A stretch of DNA of 64,000 nt, from contig NZ_CP082162.1 of the NCBI RefSeq assembly GCF_023101665.1, forward strand, positions 372,001-436,000, read 5' to 3'. How positions within the stretch are numbered: the stretch's first letter is position 1; every line of letters begins with the position of its first letter. Positions 54,501-64,000 of this stretch are shown piece after piece. Source of the stretch: Bradyrhizobium sp. 195 (GTDB taxonomy: Bacteria > Pseudomonadota > Alphaproteobacteria > Rhizobiales > Xanthobacteraceae). The position numbers were made by a program, and so were the translations under genes. Below the pieces are notes generated by a model, which was not told where the DNA came from, did no database searches, and saw only the letters and a list, made by a program, of their open reading frames with translations.

Positions 54501-57500
54501 CCCGTCCGCCGCCAACCAGTCGCCGGCGGCCGCGAACGATGTCGGCCCTACCGTGACGCAAGACACACCGATGGCCATCACGGCGGCGTCCCTAATCGCC
54601 AATGACAGCGATCCGGACAGCGATGCCTTGACTGTCACTGCCGTGAGCGCACCCACGAACGGAACCGTCACGCTCAACACGCAACCCAATCCACAGAACA
54701 ATACCATCACCTTCACGCCCAACGCCGGCTATACCGGTCCGGCGAGCTTCAGCTACACAATCTCGGACGGACGCGGCGGCACGGCTTCGGCGAATGTGAG
54801 CTTCTCGGTGGTACCGCCCGGAGCGGCTCCCGTGAGCCTGTTCAGCGCGTCCAGCACACCGGCACAAACCGCCCTTAATGATGGACAACAGCTCGAGGTC
54901 GGCGTGAAATTCACGTCGTCGGTTGCCGGCAAGGTCACAGCCCTCAAGTTCTACCGCAGCGCCAGCGACACCGGCTCCGACATCGTCAATCTGTGGACCG
55001 CCACCGGCACCAAGCTCGCCAGCGCGACGTTCACCAACACAGCCGCTAGCGGCTGGCAGACCGTCGCGCTGCCAGCGGCCGTGTCCATCGCCGCCAACAC
55101 CACCTACGTTGCCTCCTATCACACCACCGGCACCTATGTGGCGACCAACGGCTATTTCACCACCGCTGTCACCAATGGCCCCCTGACGGCACCTTCAGCC
55201 GGCAACGGTGTCTACGCCTATGGTGGCACCGGCACCGCCGGGATCTTCCCGACCAACACCTACAACGGCGCCAACTACTGGACGGACGTCGTGTTCGTTC
55301 CGAACGGCTCCACCAATGTCGCGCCGACGGCGGTCGCCGACGCGACGGACGCCACCGAAAAGGGTGGAACGGCGAACGGCACCGGCGGCTCGCTGGCCAC
55401 CGGCAACGTCCTTACCAACGACACCGACTCCGATGCCGGCGACACTAAGACCGTGACCGCCGTCAGCTTCGGCGCGACCGCCGGTACGCTTGGCACGGCG
55501 CTCGCCGGCGCCCGCGGCAGCCTAGTGCTCAATGCCTCCGGGGCGTTCACCTACACCATCAACGAGAACGATGCCGCTGTGCAGGCCTTGCGGCTGTCGA
55601 CCAACACGCTGACCGATGTCTTCAACTACACGATGCGCGACACCGCCGGCGCCACATCGTCGGCGACACTGACTGTCACCATTCACGGCGCCAACGACGC
55701 GCCGGTGCTAGCAGCCCAGACGGGCAACCAGAGCGCCACCGTGGGCTCGACCTTCTCCCTGGTGCTGCCCGCCAATACCTTCACCGACGTCGATTCCGGC
55801 GACACGCTCACCTACGCCGCCACCGCTGCCGACGGCTCGGCGCTTCCGGCATGGCTGACCTTCAACGCTTCGACACGGACGTTCAGCGGCACACCGACGG
55901 CGGCCGGTACCTTCGGTATCAGGGTTGCAGCCACCGATCTCGGGACCCTCGCCGCCAACGAGACGTTCAACATCATCGTGTCGACAACGCCGAACGCGGT
56001 GCCGACGGCGGTCGCCGACGCGGCGGATGCCACCGAGAAGGGCGGAACCGCCAATGGCTCGGGCGGCTCGCCCGGAAGCGGCAACGTCCTCACCAACGAC
56101 ACCGATCCCGACGCCGGCGACACCATGACTGTCACCGCCGTCAGCTTCGGCGGGACCTCAGGCACGCTTGGCGCGGCCCTCGCGGGAGCCCACGGAAGCC
56201 TCGTGCTCAATGCCGCCGGTGCGTTCACCTACACCATCAGCGAAACCGATGCCGCCGTGCAGGCTTTACGGCAATCGACCAATACGCTGGCCGATGTCTT
56301 CAACTACACCATGCGCGACACCTCTGGCGCCACGTCGTCGACCACGCTCACGGTCACCCTTCACGGCGCCAACGACGCGCCGATGCTGGCGGCCCAGACC
56401 GCGGACCAGAACGCGAGCACCGGCTCGGCCTTCTCCCTGGTGCTGCCTGCCAATACCTTCACCGACGTCGATTCCGGCGACACGCTGACCTACTCGGCCA
56501 CCGCCGCCGACGGCTCGGCGCTTCCGGCATGGCTGACGTTCAACGCTTCGACACGGACGTTCAGCGGCACGCCGACAGCGGCTGGTAACGTCGGTGTCAG
56601 GGTTTCAGCGAGGGATCTTGGCGGCCTTGCCGCGAGCGAGACATTCAATATCGCCGTGTCCGTCCCTCCCGCGACGGTGAGCCTGTTCTCGAGTTCGGAC
56701 AGGCCGGCGTTGCTGTCGGATTCCGATGCGTCCCAAGTTAATCTCGGCGTGAAGTTTACGTCGTCTGCGGCCGGCACCATTACCGGCATCAAATACTACA
56801 AGGGCGCCAGTGACACCGGCACGCATACCGGCTCATTGTGGAGCAGCACCGGCACCCTGCTGGCGACCGCGACCTTCACGGGCGAGACCACCAGCGGCTG
56901 GCAGACCGTGACGTTCGGCAACCCGGTGTCGATCACCGCCGGCACCACCTACGTCGCGAGCTTCCACAGCAACGGCCGTTACACGGCAACCGGTAACTAT
57001 TTCACCACCGCTCATGTCAACGGCCCGCTGACGGCACCCGCGAGTGGCAACGGCGTTTACACCTACGGCACGGGCACTCTGTTCCCCACCAGCACATTCG
57101 GTGCAACCAATTACTGGGTGGATGTGGTGTTCACCACAGGCGGCGGCGCCAACCAGTCGCCGGCTGCGGCGAACGACAGCGGTTTCAACGCTTCCCAGAA
57201 CAGTTCGCTCACGATTGCTGCTTCGGCGCTGCTCGCTAACGATACCGATCCGGACGGCGATGCATTGACGATCACGGGCGTCAGTGGCGACGTCAACGGC
57301 ACCGCGAGCTTGAATGCCCAGACCAATACCGTGACCTTCACGCCGACGGCGGGCTATACCGGGCCAGCGTCCTTCAACTATGCCATCGCCGACGGCCGGG
57401 GCGGCACCGCCAGTGCGTCGGTCGCTCTCACCGTGAACGCCGCGTCTTCTACCATTGTGAGCCTGTTCAGTTCGAATCCCACGCCGAGCATTGTGTCGGT

Positions 57501-57945
57501 CAACGATCCGAACTCGGTGGAGCTTGGGATGAAGTTCCAAGCCTCCAGTGCCGGCGACATCACCGGACTCCGCTTCTACAAAGGCGCATCGAACACCGGC
57601 AGCCACGTCGCGGATCTCTGGAGCAGCACCGGCACCCTGCTCGCCACCGCCACCTTCACCAACGAAACCGCCAGCGGCTGGCAACAGGTGAATTTCGCGA
57701 CCCCGGTGACGATCAACCCGGGAACCACTTACATCGCGTCCTATCACACCGCCGGAAACTACGCGGCCGATCCGAACCTGTTTGCCAACGCCGTCACCAA
57801 CGGGCCGCTGACGGCTCCGTCGTCCAGCTCCAGCGGCGGCAACGGCGTGTATACGTACGGAAGCGGGAGCCTATTCCCGACGAACACCTACAACTCGACG
57901 AGCTATGGTGTTGACGTGCTGTTCCGTCCCCAGCTCACCAGCTAG
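51514..57945 (+). CDS. giant modular protein: DMFase-like domain, Ig/cadherin-like domains and four DUF4082 modules
   Basis: An intact 2,143-residue protein. Residues 1-240 are a Ser/Ala/Thr-rich leader without a signal peptide. About 240-730 resemble the large-subunit domain of N,N-dimethylformamidase ([65 protein letters not shown]). Next comes an Ig-like domain (745-840), then DUF4082 modules at about 843-998, 1106-1265, 1721-1875 and 1982-2142. They are interspersed with two cadherin-like domains and a tandem pair of 226-residue VCBS/cadherin-like units. No RTX repeats or LPXTG anchor. Probably exported by an unrecognised route. ATG at 51514 has GCGAGGATGTC; 51460 is also in frame. cobW follows by 8 bases. 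Confidence 0.85.
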   Translation: MRSLYEKSGLSHIALGLRSWPRTLRQRNIWASDSDAEDERLSPHAARNPLKSTGPSTSDTDALSSSMTSPPGFAGVTAGLRTPTSAAADRMTSNPVVILGQVPSAALTPSVIGSSTPPAVAQICGCGYFIAPTRLLDQSAGHNGQLQGSRLSGGADFVLTGHAGIMGASTSADMSLQHVAPLANWSVLPGGGETGARTSAGPIGTLSGSVTTAKAPPAGRQPATTESTSLLAAAAASTNPIVLENQKPGNPQSEWDIVGAGSSNIEGFATDISVNRGNRVDFKINTNSSNYRIDIYRLGYYGGMGARKVATIQHTGVQNQPAPLRDAATGLVDAGNWSVSDSWNIPGDAVSGVYIAKLVRQDGTAGANHIPFIVRDDGSTSDVVFQTSDTTWQAYNGWGGANFYGGNGPATGQGAGRAYAVSYNRPIATRGNVGTVAGPQDYLFGAEYSAIYWLEQNGYDVSYMSGVDADRYGSLLLNHQLYLDVGHDEYWSGQQRANVQAARDAGVNLAFWSGNEMYWRTRWGNSISSEASAYRTLISYKETWLPGASIDPSDQWTGTFRDPRLSPPAVGGGIPENALIGQMFQVDDVGQGNLQAITIPDDDANLRFWRNTSVANLQPGQTATLTKNYLGYEWDEAPDNGFDPAGLVRLSSTTLPVNSYLLDYGNTTGSGVSTHNLTLYRAPSGALVFGAGTVYWAWGLSDNHDLAPTPTDPRVQQAMINLLADMGIQPGTLQPGMVAGTASADSTAPTSTINALANFVAGSAVTISGTAADDGGGVIAGVEVSTDGGLSWQNAIGDETWTYTWSPQVGGTYTIKSRAVDDSINLETPSAGRTVTVSAPTYVTLFPGSATPAVVNTTDSSAVELGVKFQTSVAGTASGIRFYKSSQDTGTHTGELWSSTGTKLATVTFTNETASGWQSAIFSTPVSLTPGATYTASYHTNVGRYSNTTNYFTTNVTSGPLTAPASGNGVYAYGSTSLFPTNTFSATNFWVDVMFNPSAANQSPAAANDVGPTVTQDTPMAITAASLIANDSDPDSDALTVTAVSAPTNGTVTLNTQPNPQNNTITFTPNAGYTGPASFSYTISDGRGGTASANVSFSVVPPGAAPVSLFSASSTPAQTALNDGQQLEVGVKFTSSVAGKVTALKFYRSASDTGSDIVNLWTATGTKLASATFTNTAASGWQTVALPAAVSIAANTTYVASYHTTGTYVATNGYFTTAVTNGPLTAPSAGNGVYAYGGTGTAGIFPTNTYNGANYWTDVVFVPNGSTNVAPTAVADATDATEKGGTANGTGGSLATGNVLTNDTDSDAGDTKTVTAVSFGATAGTLGTALAGARGSLVLNASGAFTYTINENDAAVQALRLSTNTLTDVFNYTMRDTAGATSSATLTVTIHGANDAPVLAAQTGNQSATVGSTFSLVLPANTFTDVDSGDTLTYAATAADGSALPAWLTFNASTRTFSGTPTAAGTFGIRVAATDLGTLAANETFNIIVSTTPNAVPTAVADAADATEKGGTANGSGGSPGSGNVLTNDTDPDAGDTMTVTAVSFGGTSGTLGAALAGAHGSLVLNAAGAFTYTISETDAAVQALRQSTNTLADVFNYTMRDTSGATSSTTLTVTLHGANDAPMLAAQTADQNASTGSAFSLVLPANTFTDVDSGDTLTYSATAADGSALPAWLTFNASTRTFSGTPTAAGNVGVRVSARDLGGLAASETFNIAVSVPPATVSLFSSSDRPALLSDSDASQVNLGVKFTSSAAGTITGIKYYKGASDTGTHTGSLWSSTGTLLATATFTGETTSGWQTVTFGNPVSITAGTTYVASFHSNGRYTATGNYFTTAHVNGPLTAPASGNGVYTYGTGTLFPTSTFGATNYWVDVVFTTGGGANQSPAAANDSGFNASQNSSLTIAASALLANDTDPDGDALTITGVSGDVNGTASLNAQTNTVTFTPTAGYTGPASFNYAIADGRGGTASASVALTVNAASSTIVSLFSSNPTPSIVSVNDPNSVELGMKFQASSAGDITGLRFYKGASNTGSHVADLWSSTGTLLATATFTNETASGWQQVNFATPVTINPGTTYIASYHTAGNYAADPNLFANAVTNGPLTAPSSSSSGGNGVYTYGSGSLFPTNTYNSTSYGVDVLFRPQLTS
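55323..56678. repeat. tandem 678-bp repeat within the giant gene
   Basis: Two adjacent units (55323-56000 and 56001-56678) of 678 bases, 226 codons, with high nucleotide similarity (for example GCCGACGGCGGTCGCCGACG at the start of each). They encode VCBS/cadherin-like domain pairs ([33 protein letters not shown]). The close match suggests recent duplication or gene conversion. Confidence 0.75.
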
Positions 57946-57953
57946 GAGGACTG

Positions 57954-59201
57954 ATGGAGAGAGCGGACAAGGCTAATCGGCTGCCAGTCACAGTGCTCAG
58001 CGGATTCCTCGGTGCAGGGAAGACAACGATGCTCAACCACGTGCTGCGGAATCGCGAGGGTCTGCGCGTCGCGGTCATCGTCAATGACATGAGTCAGCTA
58101 AACATAGACGCGAATCTGGTCCAGAACGGCGGTGCCAACCTGTCACACACGACGGAGACGCTCGTAGAGCTCAGCAATGGTTGCATATGCTGCACGTTGC
58201 GCGACGACCTTCTGCTGGAGGTCCGGCGATTGGCACAAGAACGGCGTTTCGATTATCTGCTGATCGAAGGAACCGGGGTTTCTGAACCTCTTCCCATTGC
58301 GGCAACATTCTCCTTTCGCGACGAAGCTGGCGCCTCCCTTTCTGATTTTGCGAGACTCGACACAATGGTCACCGTCGTCGACGCCTTGAGCCTGCTCGCC
58401 AACTATAGCAGTCGTGACCTGTTACGTGATCGCGGCGAGTCGCGCGGTACGCATGACCAGCGGACGCTCGTCGATCTCCTGGTTGAGCAGATCGAGTTCG
58501 CCGACGTAGTGGTGATCAACAAGGTATCAGAAGCGACAGAGGCGACCCGTGTGGCAATTCGCAAGGTGGTTGCTGCAATCAATCCCGAAGCGCGCCAAGT
58601 CGAGACCGACTTCGGCGAAGTTCCTCTCAAGGTCATTCTCAATACCGGCCTTTTCAACGAAGCGAAGGCTGCGACACATCCCCTCTGGCACAAGGAGCTA
58701 TACAGCCCCGATTCACATGTGCCGGAGACCGATGAGTACGGCATATCCAGTTTCGTCTACAAGGAAAGGCGTCCCTTCGATCCTCACAGGCTTTTGTCTT
58801 TTCTCAACAAGCCCTGGCCGGGTGTGATTCGCGCCAAGGGACATTTCTGGCTCGCCACCCGTCCGGATTGGGTCGGTCTCCTCTCCGTTGCTGGGATGCA
58901 ACGTCGGTGCGAGCCGATGGGCTTTTGGTGGGCAACAATCCCAAAACCAAGCTGGCCAAGCCATCCTCAGTTTCAAGAACATCTCAACAGCCGATGGGAC
59001 GGCGTTTGGGGCGACCGACGTCAGGAACTCGTGTTCATCGGTTCAGATATGGATGAAGCGTTCATCCAAGCTTCGCTGGATGCCTGCCTAACCCATTCCG
59101 AACAGGGGTTCGATCCGCAGAGCTGGCGTAGCCTTAGCGACCCGTTTCCACCTTGGCATTCTCCTGACCATGGGAACCACACCGCAGTGTCCCTTCTCTA
59201 G
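57954..59201 (+). CDS. CobW/COG0523-family metal-chaperone GTPase
   Basis: A 415-residue G3E GTPase. It has the P-loop [15 protein letters not shown] (about residues 15-29), the metal-binding [13 protein letters not shown] motif (about 75-87), [20 protein letters not shown] as Walker B region, and VVINKVS for guanine recognition. The C-terminal CobW_C domain ([40 protein letters not shown]) is complete, ending near [14 protein letters not shown], mildly histidine-rich. Such proteins deliver zinc, cobalt or iron to client enzymes. Its AGGAGGA site overlaps the stop of the giant gene, so the two are co-translated. A metal-dependent DMFase-like client is therefore plausible. No Zur box was recognised. 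Confidence 0.9.
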   Translation: MERADKANRLPVTVLSGFLGAGKTTMLNHVLRNREGLRVAVIVNDMSQLNIDANLVQNGGANLSHTTETLVELSNGCICCTLRDDLLLEVRRLAQERRFDYLLIEGTGVSEPLPIAATFSFRDEAGASLSDFARLDTMVTVVDALSLLANYSSRDLLRDRGESRGTHDQRTLVDLLVEQIEFADVVVINKVSEATEATRVAIRKVVAAINPEARQVETDFGEVPLKVILNTGLFNEAKAATHPLWHKELYSPDSHVPETDEYGISSFVYKERRPFDPHRLLSFLNKPWPGVIRAKGHFWLATRPDWVGLLSVAGMQRRCEPMGFWWATIPKPSWPSHPQFQEHLNSRWDGVWGDRRQELVFIGSDMDEAFIQASLDACLTHSEQGFDPQSWRSLSDPFPPWHSPDHGNHTAVSLL

Positions 59202-59469
59202 CAGTTCCTGAGAAAGTCCTCCGGGACTTGCGGCTGATAAGTCTGCTCGTTGATGGGCCTGAATAAGCTACTCCTAGTTTCAGTTGAGTTACCCGCCTGG
59301 TGATTGGATCGGGCCTCGGCCGCTCTGCTCAACTAGTATTAACGGAGCGATAAACCTTAGTATGTTGGTTTGTGCAATGAAAGATCATGGAATACTTTTG
59401 CAATTCTTGGAATATGGCTGAAGATGACTTCGGATTACTTTGATAGACTTGCGGGGACATTTGTCTAGA
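59202..59469. other. intergenic stretch without a supported gene
   Basis: Between cobW and the convergent WGR gene. AT-rich in places (for example 59335-59440). No clear terminator or RNA gene seen. Confidence 0.35.
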
Positions 59470-59760
59470 TCAGCCAGCTTGCGGCGCGTCGCACACGGAT
59501 TCCGCGCGCGAAAAATGCCGCTGGACGTAACCACGACGGGTTTTGCGCCTGAGCCAGGACTCAAGGGCCTCGACGGCCTGCACCTGACCATCGAACAGAT
59601 CGAGCCGCCGTCGACCGCGCCCACCGAGGCGGCCCCATTCGCGCACCAAGGCCGTATCGCCAAACAGCGTCGGCTCGATCGTGAGCACATAAAACCGCGC
59701 CATGTTGCGGGCCGGATCGCGCCGCTCGAGCACGAGATATTGCACGGTGAGTTCGGACAT
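59470..59760 (-). CDS. WGR-domain protein
   Basis: A 96-residue protein, start MSELTVQYLVLERRD. The WGR motif lies in ARFYVLTIEPTLFGDTALVR and EWGRLGGRGRRRLDLFDG, followed by QAVEALESWLRRKTRRGY. WGR domains occur alone in small proteins or in PARPs and bind nucleic acid. ATG at 59760 is used; the frame extends five codons further. Role unknown. Confidence 0.85.
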   Translation of the reverse strand: MSELTVQYLVLERRDPARNMARFYVLTIEPTLFGDTALVREWGRLGGRGRRRLDLFDGQVQAVEALESWLRRKTRRGYVQRHFSRAESVCDAPQAG

Positions 59761-59988
59761 GCGCCAGAATCGCAATTCCCGAATCGAGCGTCCAATTAAA
59801 TAAATGAATCGATCTGAGCCGAAGATTCAGAAATTTTATGCAGGCAACGTGACAGTCGAGGCCGGGCTCGCTAGGCGGCTGAGCTGAGCAGGCAAGCTCC
59901 GGTCTCGCTGGGTAGCGCCGTACTCCTTGGAGCGCGTCTGAACCAAGTTGGCCCGCGCGAGTTCGACGGAGATCCCCCTCCTCCGACC

Positions 59989-60892
59989 TCAGGCATTGCG
60001 CAAGACTTTCTCAAGCTGCGCAACGAGCTTCGACCTCTGCTCGGCAGGGAGCTTGTCCAGATTGATCTGCTTCCAGCGCACCGCCGGCAGCTCCGCCGCG
60101 CCAGGGACGCCTAGCAGGCTCCAATCGGGCTCGCCGCGCTTGAACCCCATGAGGAAATCCCTGTGAGCTTGCGGCATTTTTCCCGCGATTTCGGCGATCA
60201 GCGTTTCCCGGGCTTCGAGTAACTCGTCCAAGCTTACGTCACTGGCGGTCATGCCCTCAAAGCCGTGCGTGAATTCGTGCTGTAGGAGGAACCACGACCT
60301 CGGAAATCGGCCTGTCATGGCTGATGAGGTAGACGATGAACGCCTTGCGGAGATCGTCCGTGATGCCTTCGTTGGCGAGCAGATCGCGGACGTCGAAGAG
60401 GTCGCGCGGATGCTGCCGGTCGAGAGCCGCGACGAGCTTGCCGGCGTATAGATCGGCGAGGGAAACAACTTTCATCTGTGCGAAGCCGAACGTTTCTTCG
60501 ACGCGCGCCGACACGTCGCGCAGCTCCGGCTCAAAAAAGCAGCCTCTGATCACCGGCGTGACCTCGATCTTGATTTGCGCGTCGCCTTTCTGGACGGTCA
60601 GCTTGGTGACGATCTTTTCACGGGCGTTGACGACTTCCGTCACCCGTGCGCCCGGCAATCCCTTCCTGGTGGCCGCTACGATGCGCTTCATCGCCGCATC
60701 GATCGCGGCAAGAGATTCGGGGCGCGGAGCCACCGGCAGATAGGTGAGGTCGATATCGACCGACAGGCGCGGCATGTCGCGGTGGAAGAGATTGATCGCG
60801 GTGCCGCCCTTGAGCGCAAAATCAGGCTCCGCCGCGACGAACGGAATCGTCTCGATCAACAAGACCACTTGATGCCGATATTTTTCAGACAG
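59989..60892 (-). pseudogene. AbiEii-type type IV toxin (nucleotidyltransferase), frameshifted
   Basis: The first frame gives the AbiEii nucleotidyltransferase core: LLIETIPFVAAEPDFALKGG, TAINLFHRDMPRLSVDIDLT (with GG and DID motifs) and VVSLADLYAGKLVAALDRQH. A shift near 60295 then moves the C-terminus (GMTASDVSLDELLEARETLI, LMGFKRGEPDWSLLGVPGAA) to another frame. The natural start position is CTG at 60892 (SEKYRHQVVLL follows), overlapping the antitoxin stop; only an internal GTG (60868) is usable. The toxin is probably inactive. Confidence 0.82.
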
Positions 60893-61682
60893 GGGCGTTG
60901 AGATCGTGTGGGATAGTTATGAGGTATTTGGTGTCGAGTTTGCCGCCCTTGACGAGCATACGCTTTCCGGTACCGAGATTAACTTTCGACTTGTCGATCT
61001 GTTTGAGCCAGGCGTGCTGATGCCGCTCCGCGAACCAGAAGAACAGTCGTTTGACCTTGACGCTCTTGCAGTCGTCCAGAAGCGTTTGCAGCCGCCGGGG
61101 ACTGAGGCTCCTCAAGCCTTCCGCCAGGGCATCGACCTGATGGAAGCTTTCGTGGCGGGGCAATTCGTCGAGCAGTTCGAGGAACGCACGTTCGGGCGTC
61201 GATACCGTGAGAGGCCAGTCGAATGGTCCCGGTATTTCCCGCGTCGTTCCCGACTTTGATCCGGGCAGGCTCCCGTGCGTTTTGAATAGACTTTGCGTGC
61301 GGTGAACGCGGAATTTCTGTTTGAGCGGGAGTTTGCCGAGCCAGCCGGGAGCAGGCCGCGTTCCGTATAGATGTACGGTCGAAGGACCCGTCTGGCTCAA
61401 GTAGTGGCCGAGGCCTTGCGCTTCGATCGCGATACGTCCGCCGACGACGAGATCGGAGCCGAGCAGTCGCTGGAGTGACACGACAACGCCTTGCCAGGAG
61501 AGTTCACCGAGCGGGCGCTTAAAGGCTCCCCGCGCCGGCTGAACCAGCCAGCCGGCCGATACGTATTGGCTGCGCAGGCTGGTGGAATATCCATGCTGTT
61601 CCATCCAGGCAGCATCGACCAGAAGTCCCTGCGGAACGGTCCTTTCGAGCCTGTTTAGCTTCCTGTCCTTTTGCTCAGCCAT
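60885..61682 (-). CDS. AbiEi-type type IV antitoxin
   Basis: An intact 265-residue protein. The N-terminal winged helix (LLVDAAWMEQHGYSTSLRSQ, YVSAGWLVQPARGAFKRPLG) is the usual DNA-binding part. The C-terminal domain includes VSTPERAFLELLDELPRHES and LLDDCKSVKVKRLFFWFAER, typical of AbiEi antitoxins that repress the operon and counter AbiEii. Its stop overlaps the toxin start site. With the toxin broken it may now act only as a regulator or be under relaxed constraint. Confidence 0.85.
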   Translation of the reverse strand: MAEQKDRKLNRLERTVPQGLLVDAAWMEQHGYSTSLRSQYVSAGWLVQPARGAFKRPLGELSWQGVVVSLQRLLGSDLVVGGRIAIEAQGLGHYLSQTGPSTVHLYGTRPAPGWLGKLPLKQKFRVHRTQSLFKTHGSLPGSKSGTTREIPGPFDWPLTVSTPERAFLELLDELPRHESFHQVDALAEGLRSLSPRRLQTLLDDCKSVKVKRLFFWFAERHQHAWLKQIDKSKVNLGTGKRMLVKGGKLDTKYLITIPHDLNAPV

Positions 61683-61819
61683 ACTAAGTAAATTAGCACC
61701 TCTTTACCGCCGCTTCATCCGCTTAATGAGACCTTGGGAGAAGATATCCAGGTCGGGCATGCCGAAGCTGCCAATTGCTCCGTGCGTTCGGCCAGTCACG
61801 TCCGCCAAAAATTTTGCGG

Positions 61820-61997
61820 GCGCGCGGGACGCTGCGATGAGATACTTGGCCGAGGGGACCCGAGACCACAGTCCTTCAGACCTATCCGAGAAGCTGTCCG
61901 TCCACGTAAGAACGAACGAAGCCACGATCATGACGGTGTAGGCGATGTTGAAGTGGCCGCGGCAATACCGATCGGGAGAAGCAGAAAGCTCTCCTGA
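61820..61997 (+). pseudogene. DUF6894-like relic, frameshifted
   Basis: ARDAAMRYLAEGTRDHSPSD then LSEKLSVHVRTNEATIMTV in one frame, and VEVAAAIPIGRSRKLS in the next. Closely parallels the intact gene at 35484 (ARDASMRYLAEAIRDHSLPS, IMTVSATVEVAAATPTGRSR). The N-terminal third is missing. Probably a dispersed copy. Confidence 0.7.
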
Positions 61998-62325
61998 GTG
62001 GACAGCCTTGAGTTACTGCCGCCGGCGCCATTTGATGGTCGCGCCTGCTCATGTTCTATTCCGACCGTCGCGCCAGTGCATTCAGCCCATGTATGTTGCT
62101 GAGGCGGCGCGCGTCCGCGTTAGCCCCCGATGCGATCGAACTGGCAGGCATCCCCACCAGCTCGACCGCCACGAGCCTCACGGCAAGAACGTCATGGACG
62201 AGAGTGTGGAGCTGCCACCGACATGCTATCAAACGGCCTTCCTTCCATGAATCCCGACTCACGAACTGCCGATAGCTTGGAATTACAAGCGGAAGCTGGC
62301 AATTAGTAGTCGGTTGCGTGGAAGG
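61998..62325. other. intergenic stretch without a supported gene
   Basis: Overlapping motif-free frames only; nothing recognised. Confidence 0.35.
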
Positions 62326-62514
62326 TTATCTACACCTGCGACGCCGGCCTAGTTTACTGGAACCTGAACGACCCGACCTCGACCGAGAACGGCGCATCTG
62401 CGCTTGCGCTAATCGGTTTCGCAGGACGCCTAATTCAGCAATTTGACATTCGAGAAATACGATACGTTGGTGCAAAGCAACAGCGGCGTCGAAAGTTCGA
62501 TTGGAAATACTCAT
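62326..62514 (-). CDS. small helical hypothetical protein
   Basis: A 62-residue protein, start MSISNRTFDAAVALHQRIVF with a GAGG leader, then LECQIAELGVLRNRLAQAQM and an arginine/serine-rich tail. Helical, similar in type to the protein at 36303. Function unknown. Confidence 0.45.
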   Translation of the reverse strand: MSISNRTFDAAVALHQRIVFLECQIAELGVLRNRLAQAQMRRSRSRSGRSGSSKLGRRRRCR

Positions 62515-62774
62515 CACGGCCTCAAACACAACAGGGCTGAAAAATATCTCAACAATCTCAGCATTACGCCAGTAGACGGGCACAATTGCAAGGCGAATTC
62601 TTGGGCAGCGCGTCCCGCCGGTTGGCTCCAGTCTTCAAAAGGAACACCTGGGCGGACTGATGCTTGAATCGTCGCCAGCTCGATCTCGAGCTGGCGGAGC
62701 AGGCCCCGGCCCCACCCTCAATAGTCCCTGAAGCCGGGCCGTATCTCCGGGGTCGGTAGTATCGAAGTAAGCGT

Positions 62775-63100
62775 ATGCGTCAGTCGCCTTCGATTGTCCC
62801 GCTCGATCGTCTGGATCGCGACATCTATTTGGTGCTGGAGCACTTCGGCGCGCGCGCGGGCTGCGCCTGGCGAGAAACCGACGAGCAGGACAGCGATCGG
62901 GAAACGGTGCTGCACGATCTGCTCTCCGGCCAATATGCCTACCTGCTCAGGATCGTGGCATTCAACCCCATCGAAGGTTGGTCCGGCGACGCCACCGAGG
63001 ACATCGCCGACCCGAAATTGCCGCACAAGAACGATTTGATCTCTCGCCGGCGCTTGAGGCATTCATCCGGGGCAACGCCAGCCCTTACAGCTCGCACTAC
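62775..63100 (+). pseudogene. conserved hypothetical protein, one frameshift
   Basis: MRQSPSIVPLDRLDRDIYLV, LEHFGARAGCAWRETDEQDS and VAFNPIEGWSGDATEDIAD in one frame, then EIAAQERFDLSPALEAFIRG in the next. It matches a rhizobial protein family with 'IVPLD--DRDIYLVLDDFG--LG-AW-E-DE---D-ETV--DL--GQY--P-RVVAFNTAEGWS-DVS-DIA-E'. One base change near 63008 separates the C-terminal helix. Function unknown. Confidence 0.65.
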
Positions 63101-63343
63101 CGCTGCGCGGAGCCGCTTGAGCCGCTGTTCGGCCGCAGCCTCCGCTCCGGTTGCAGCTCCTGCGGCCGGCGCCGGACGTTCCGCACGATCGGCGCGGCAC
63201 CCTCCCCTAGCAGGCATGAACCGGCCTAGCGAGGTCCGCTTCTTCTTCACCTCACGGGTGAGAGTATCAGCCAGCACGGCTGCTAGGAAACCGGCTGTCA
63301 CCAACAGGCCGGTACAAAGCGCGAGAAACGAATTTTGGATCAT
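62939..63343 (-). CDS. putative membrane-anchored protein, C-terminus doubtful
   Basis: From ATG 63343: MIQNSFLALCTGLLVTAGFL then AAVLADTLTREVKKKRTSLG, a signal-anchor helix and a basic stretch. Beyond about residue 45 the translation is alanine/arginine-rich and overlaps the antisense of the 62775 gene, so the true protein may end early or be frameshifted. Confidence 0.35.
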   Translation of the reverse strand: MIQNSFLALCTGLLVTAGFLAAVLADTLTREVKKKRTSLGRFMPARGGCRADRAERPAPAAGAATGAEAAAEQRLKRLRAAVVRAVRAGVAPDECLKRRREIKSFLCGNFGSAMSSVASPDQPSMGLNATILSR

Positions 63344-63806
63344 ACGGAGGGCCCAAACCTGGCCCGGCCACCGGACGATGCACGAAACCATTTAACGCCA
63401 CCGGCGAAGTCGTCCGGAAACAGGCAAGGCTGTAGATTGGCGGCATCAGACACGGGGATGCCACCATGTTAACCCTTATGAACCTGATTTGCGACGCCTG
63501 GCCTACACGATGCTGATCGGAATGAGATCCACGCTCGTACGTCAGTGAGGCTAGAGGCGGCTCTCGTCAGGAGGCCAATGCGCAAACAGATCGTATTGCT
63601 TTCTGCTCCTTGGCAGCCGCATGCGTAGTCGCTTTCATGGCGGCGTGGTTGCGTCACACTAGAAAGAGGAAGCCCGCCAGCTCCGGCAGCCAGCGGGTTT
63701 CCACAATGCCCATGCGTACCGCGGTACTCGTCACCAATCCGCGATGGCATATCCTAGGACGACTCCCGTTGACGTCAGGTTACCGACTGAGCCTACGCCT
63801 GGTGCG
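63344..63806. other. intergenic stretch without a supported gene
   Basis: Motif-free frames on both strands. No terminator or RNA gene recognised. Confidence 0.35.
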
Positions 63807-63962
63807 TCAGCCGCTGCCGATCGCGCTTTCGATGGGTTCTGCGGCGACGCTTAACAGGTCGCGCTCTACCATTATGCCGCGGAGTACGGCCTTTACCATC
63901 ATCTGATCCTCGGGCGAGAGCTGAGCGCACCTCGCCGCAATGTCAGCCGTTTGCGTTGTCAC
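63807..63962 (-). CDS. small hypothetical protein (GTG start)
   Basis: A 51-residue protein read on the minus strand: TTQTADIAARCAQLSPEDQM then MVKAVLRGIMVERDLLSVAA and EPIESAIGSG. Coherent and helical. GTG at 63962 follows GGAGGC at short spacing. Family unknown. Confidence 0.45.
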   Translation of the reverse strand: MTTQTADIAARCAQLSPEDQMMVKAVLRGIMVERDLLSVAAEPIESAIGSG

Positions 63963-64000
63963 CGCCTCCGGCCGCGGCGGTCCGGTTGATCAAACCCTCA

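Noticed and set aside
56833..57747. 304-residue minus-strand frame in the giant gene
   Set aside because: Antisense of repetitive DUF4082/cadherin-like coding sequence; no independent motifs.
51514..57945. Giant protein as an RTX adhesin or type I secretion substrate
   Set aside because: No GGxGxDxxx nonapeptide repeats, no typical C-terminal secretion signal and no HlyB/HlyD genes nearby; the C-terminus is a DUF4082 module.
1..64000. CRISPR array, tRNA or rRNA genes
   Set aside because: No regularly spaced short repeats and no cloverleaf or rRNA-like conserved segments were recognised on either strand, although short tRNAs could be missed by eye.

Overview
The window looks like chromosome from a Bradyrhizobium-type alphaproteobacterium. 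This rests on high-GC coding sequence, many orphan TrpX/LivJ-type substrate-binding proteins, a phasin, FixJ-type regulation, and many tiny lineage-specific proteins of kinds I associate with that group. No rRNA, tRNA, CRISPR array, replication origin or integrase was recognised. It reads as an accessory, partly decaying region.

Layout. (1) 1-2,000: two small proteins and a secreted protein. (2) 2,008-13,140: a catabolic or acyl-CoA-type cluster. It holds a molybdopterin oxidoreductase tail, short-chain dehydrogenases, an enoyl-CoA hydratase, an HxlR regulator divergent from an alpha/beta hydrolase, a zinc-type alcohol/quinone dehydrogenase, two Old Yellow Enzyme genes, an acyl-CoA synthetase and a branched-chain-type binding protein. 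Several members carry single-base frameshifts. (3) 13,300-22,000: phasin, relics of PolX, a PAS-GGDEF protein, an IclR regulator and an ATP-dependent DNA ligase, plus a lipocalin-like protein and an orphan ABC binding protein. (4) 22,100-45,000: an archipelago of very small genes (five small zinc-ribbon proteins, DUF6894, DUF1488, DUF3606, DUF768-like). It is broken up by an IS110 element, a large SAM-cyclase-ATPase-TPR protein, an AraC-type gene, a FixJ-like response regulator, DoxX and an MFS transporter. Many small genes have frameshifted or duplicated copies. (5) 45,400-50,500: a chemoreceptor, an ISNCY-like element, a type II toxin-antitoxin pair (HTH antitoxin and PIN toxin), and an internally deleted copy of the same IS. 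(6) 51,500-59,200: a 2,143-residue modular protein with an N,N-dimethylformamidase-like domain and four DUF4082 modules. It is followed 8 bases later by a CobW-family metal-chaperone GTPase, and a relic of a cobW 5' end lies upstream. (7) 59,400-64,000: a WGR protein, an AbiE-type type IV toxin-antitoxin pair with intact antitoxin and broken toxin, and small genes.

Two themes stand out. Single-base frameshifts are frequent, yet open frames of 3.4 and 6.4 kb are intact, so uniform sequencing error is not the simplest explanation. The most unusual functional unit is the DMFase-like/DUF4082 giant with its coupled CobW GTPase. All functional calls come from reading the sequence; no database search was run.
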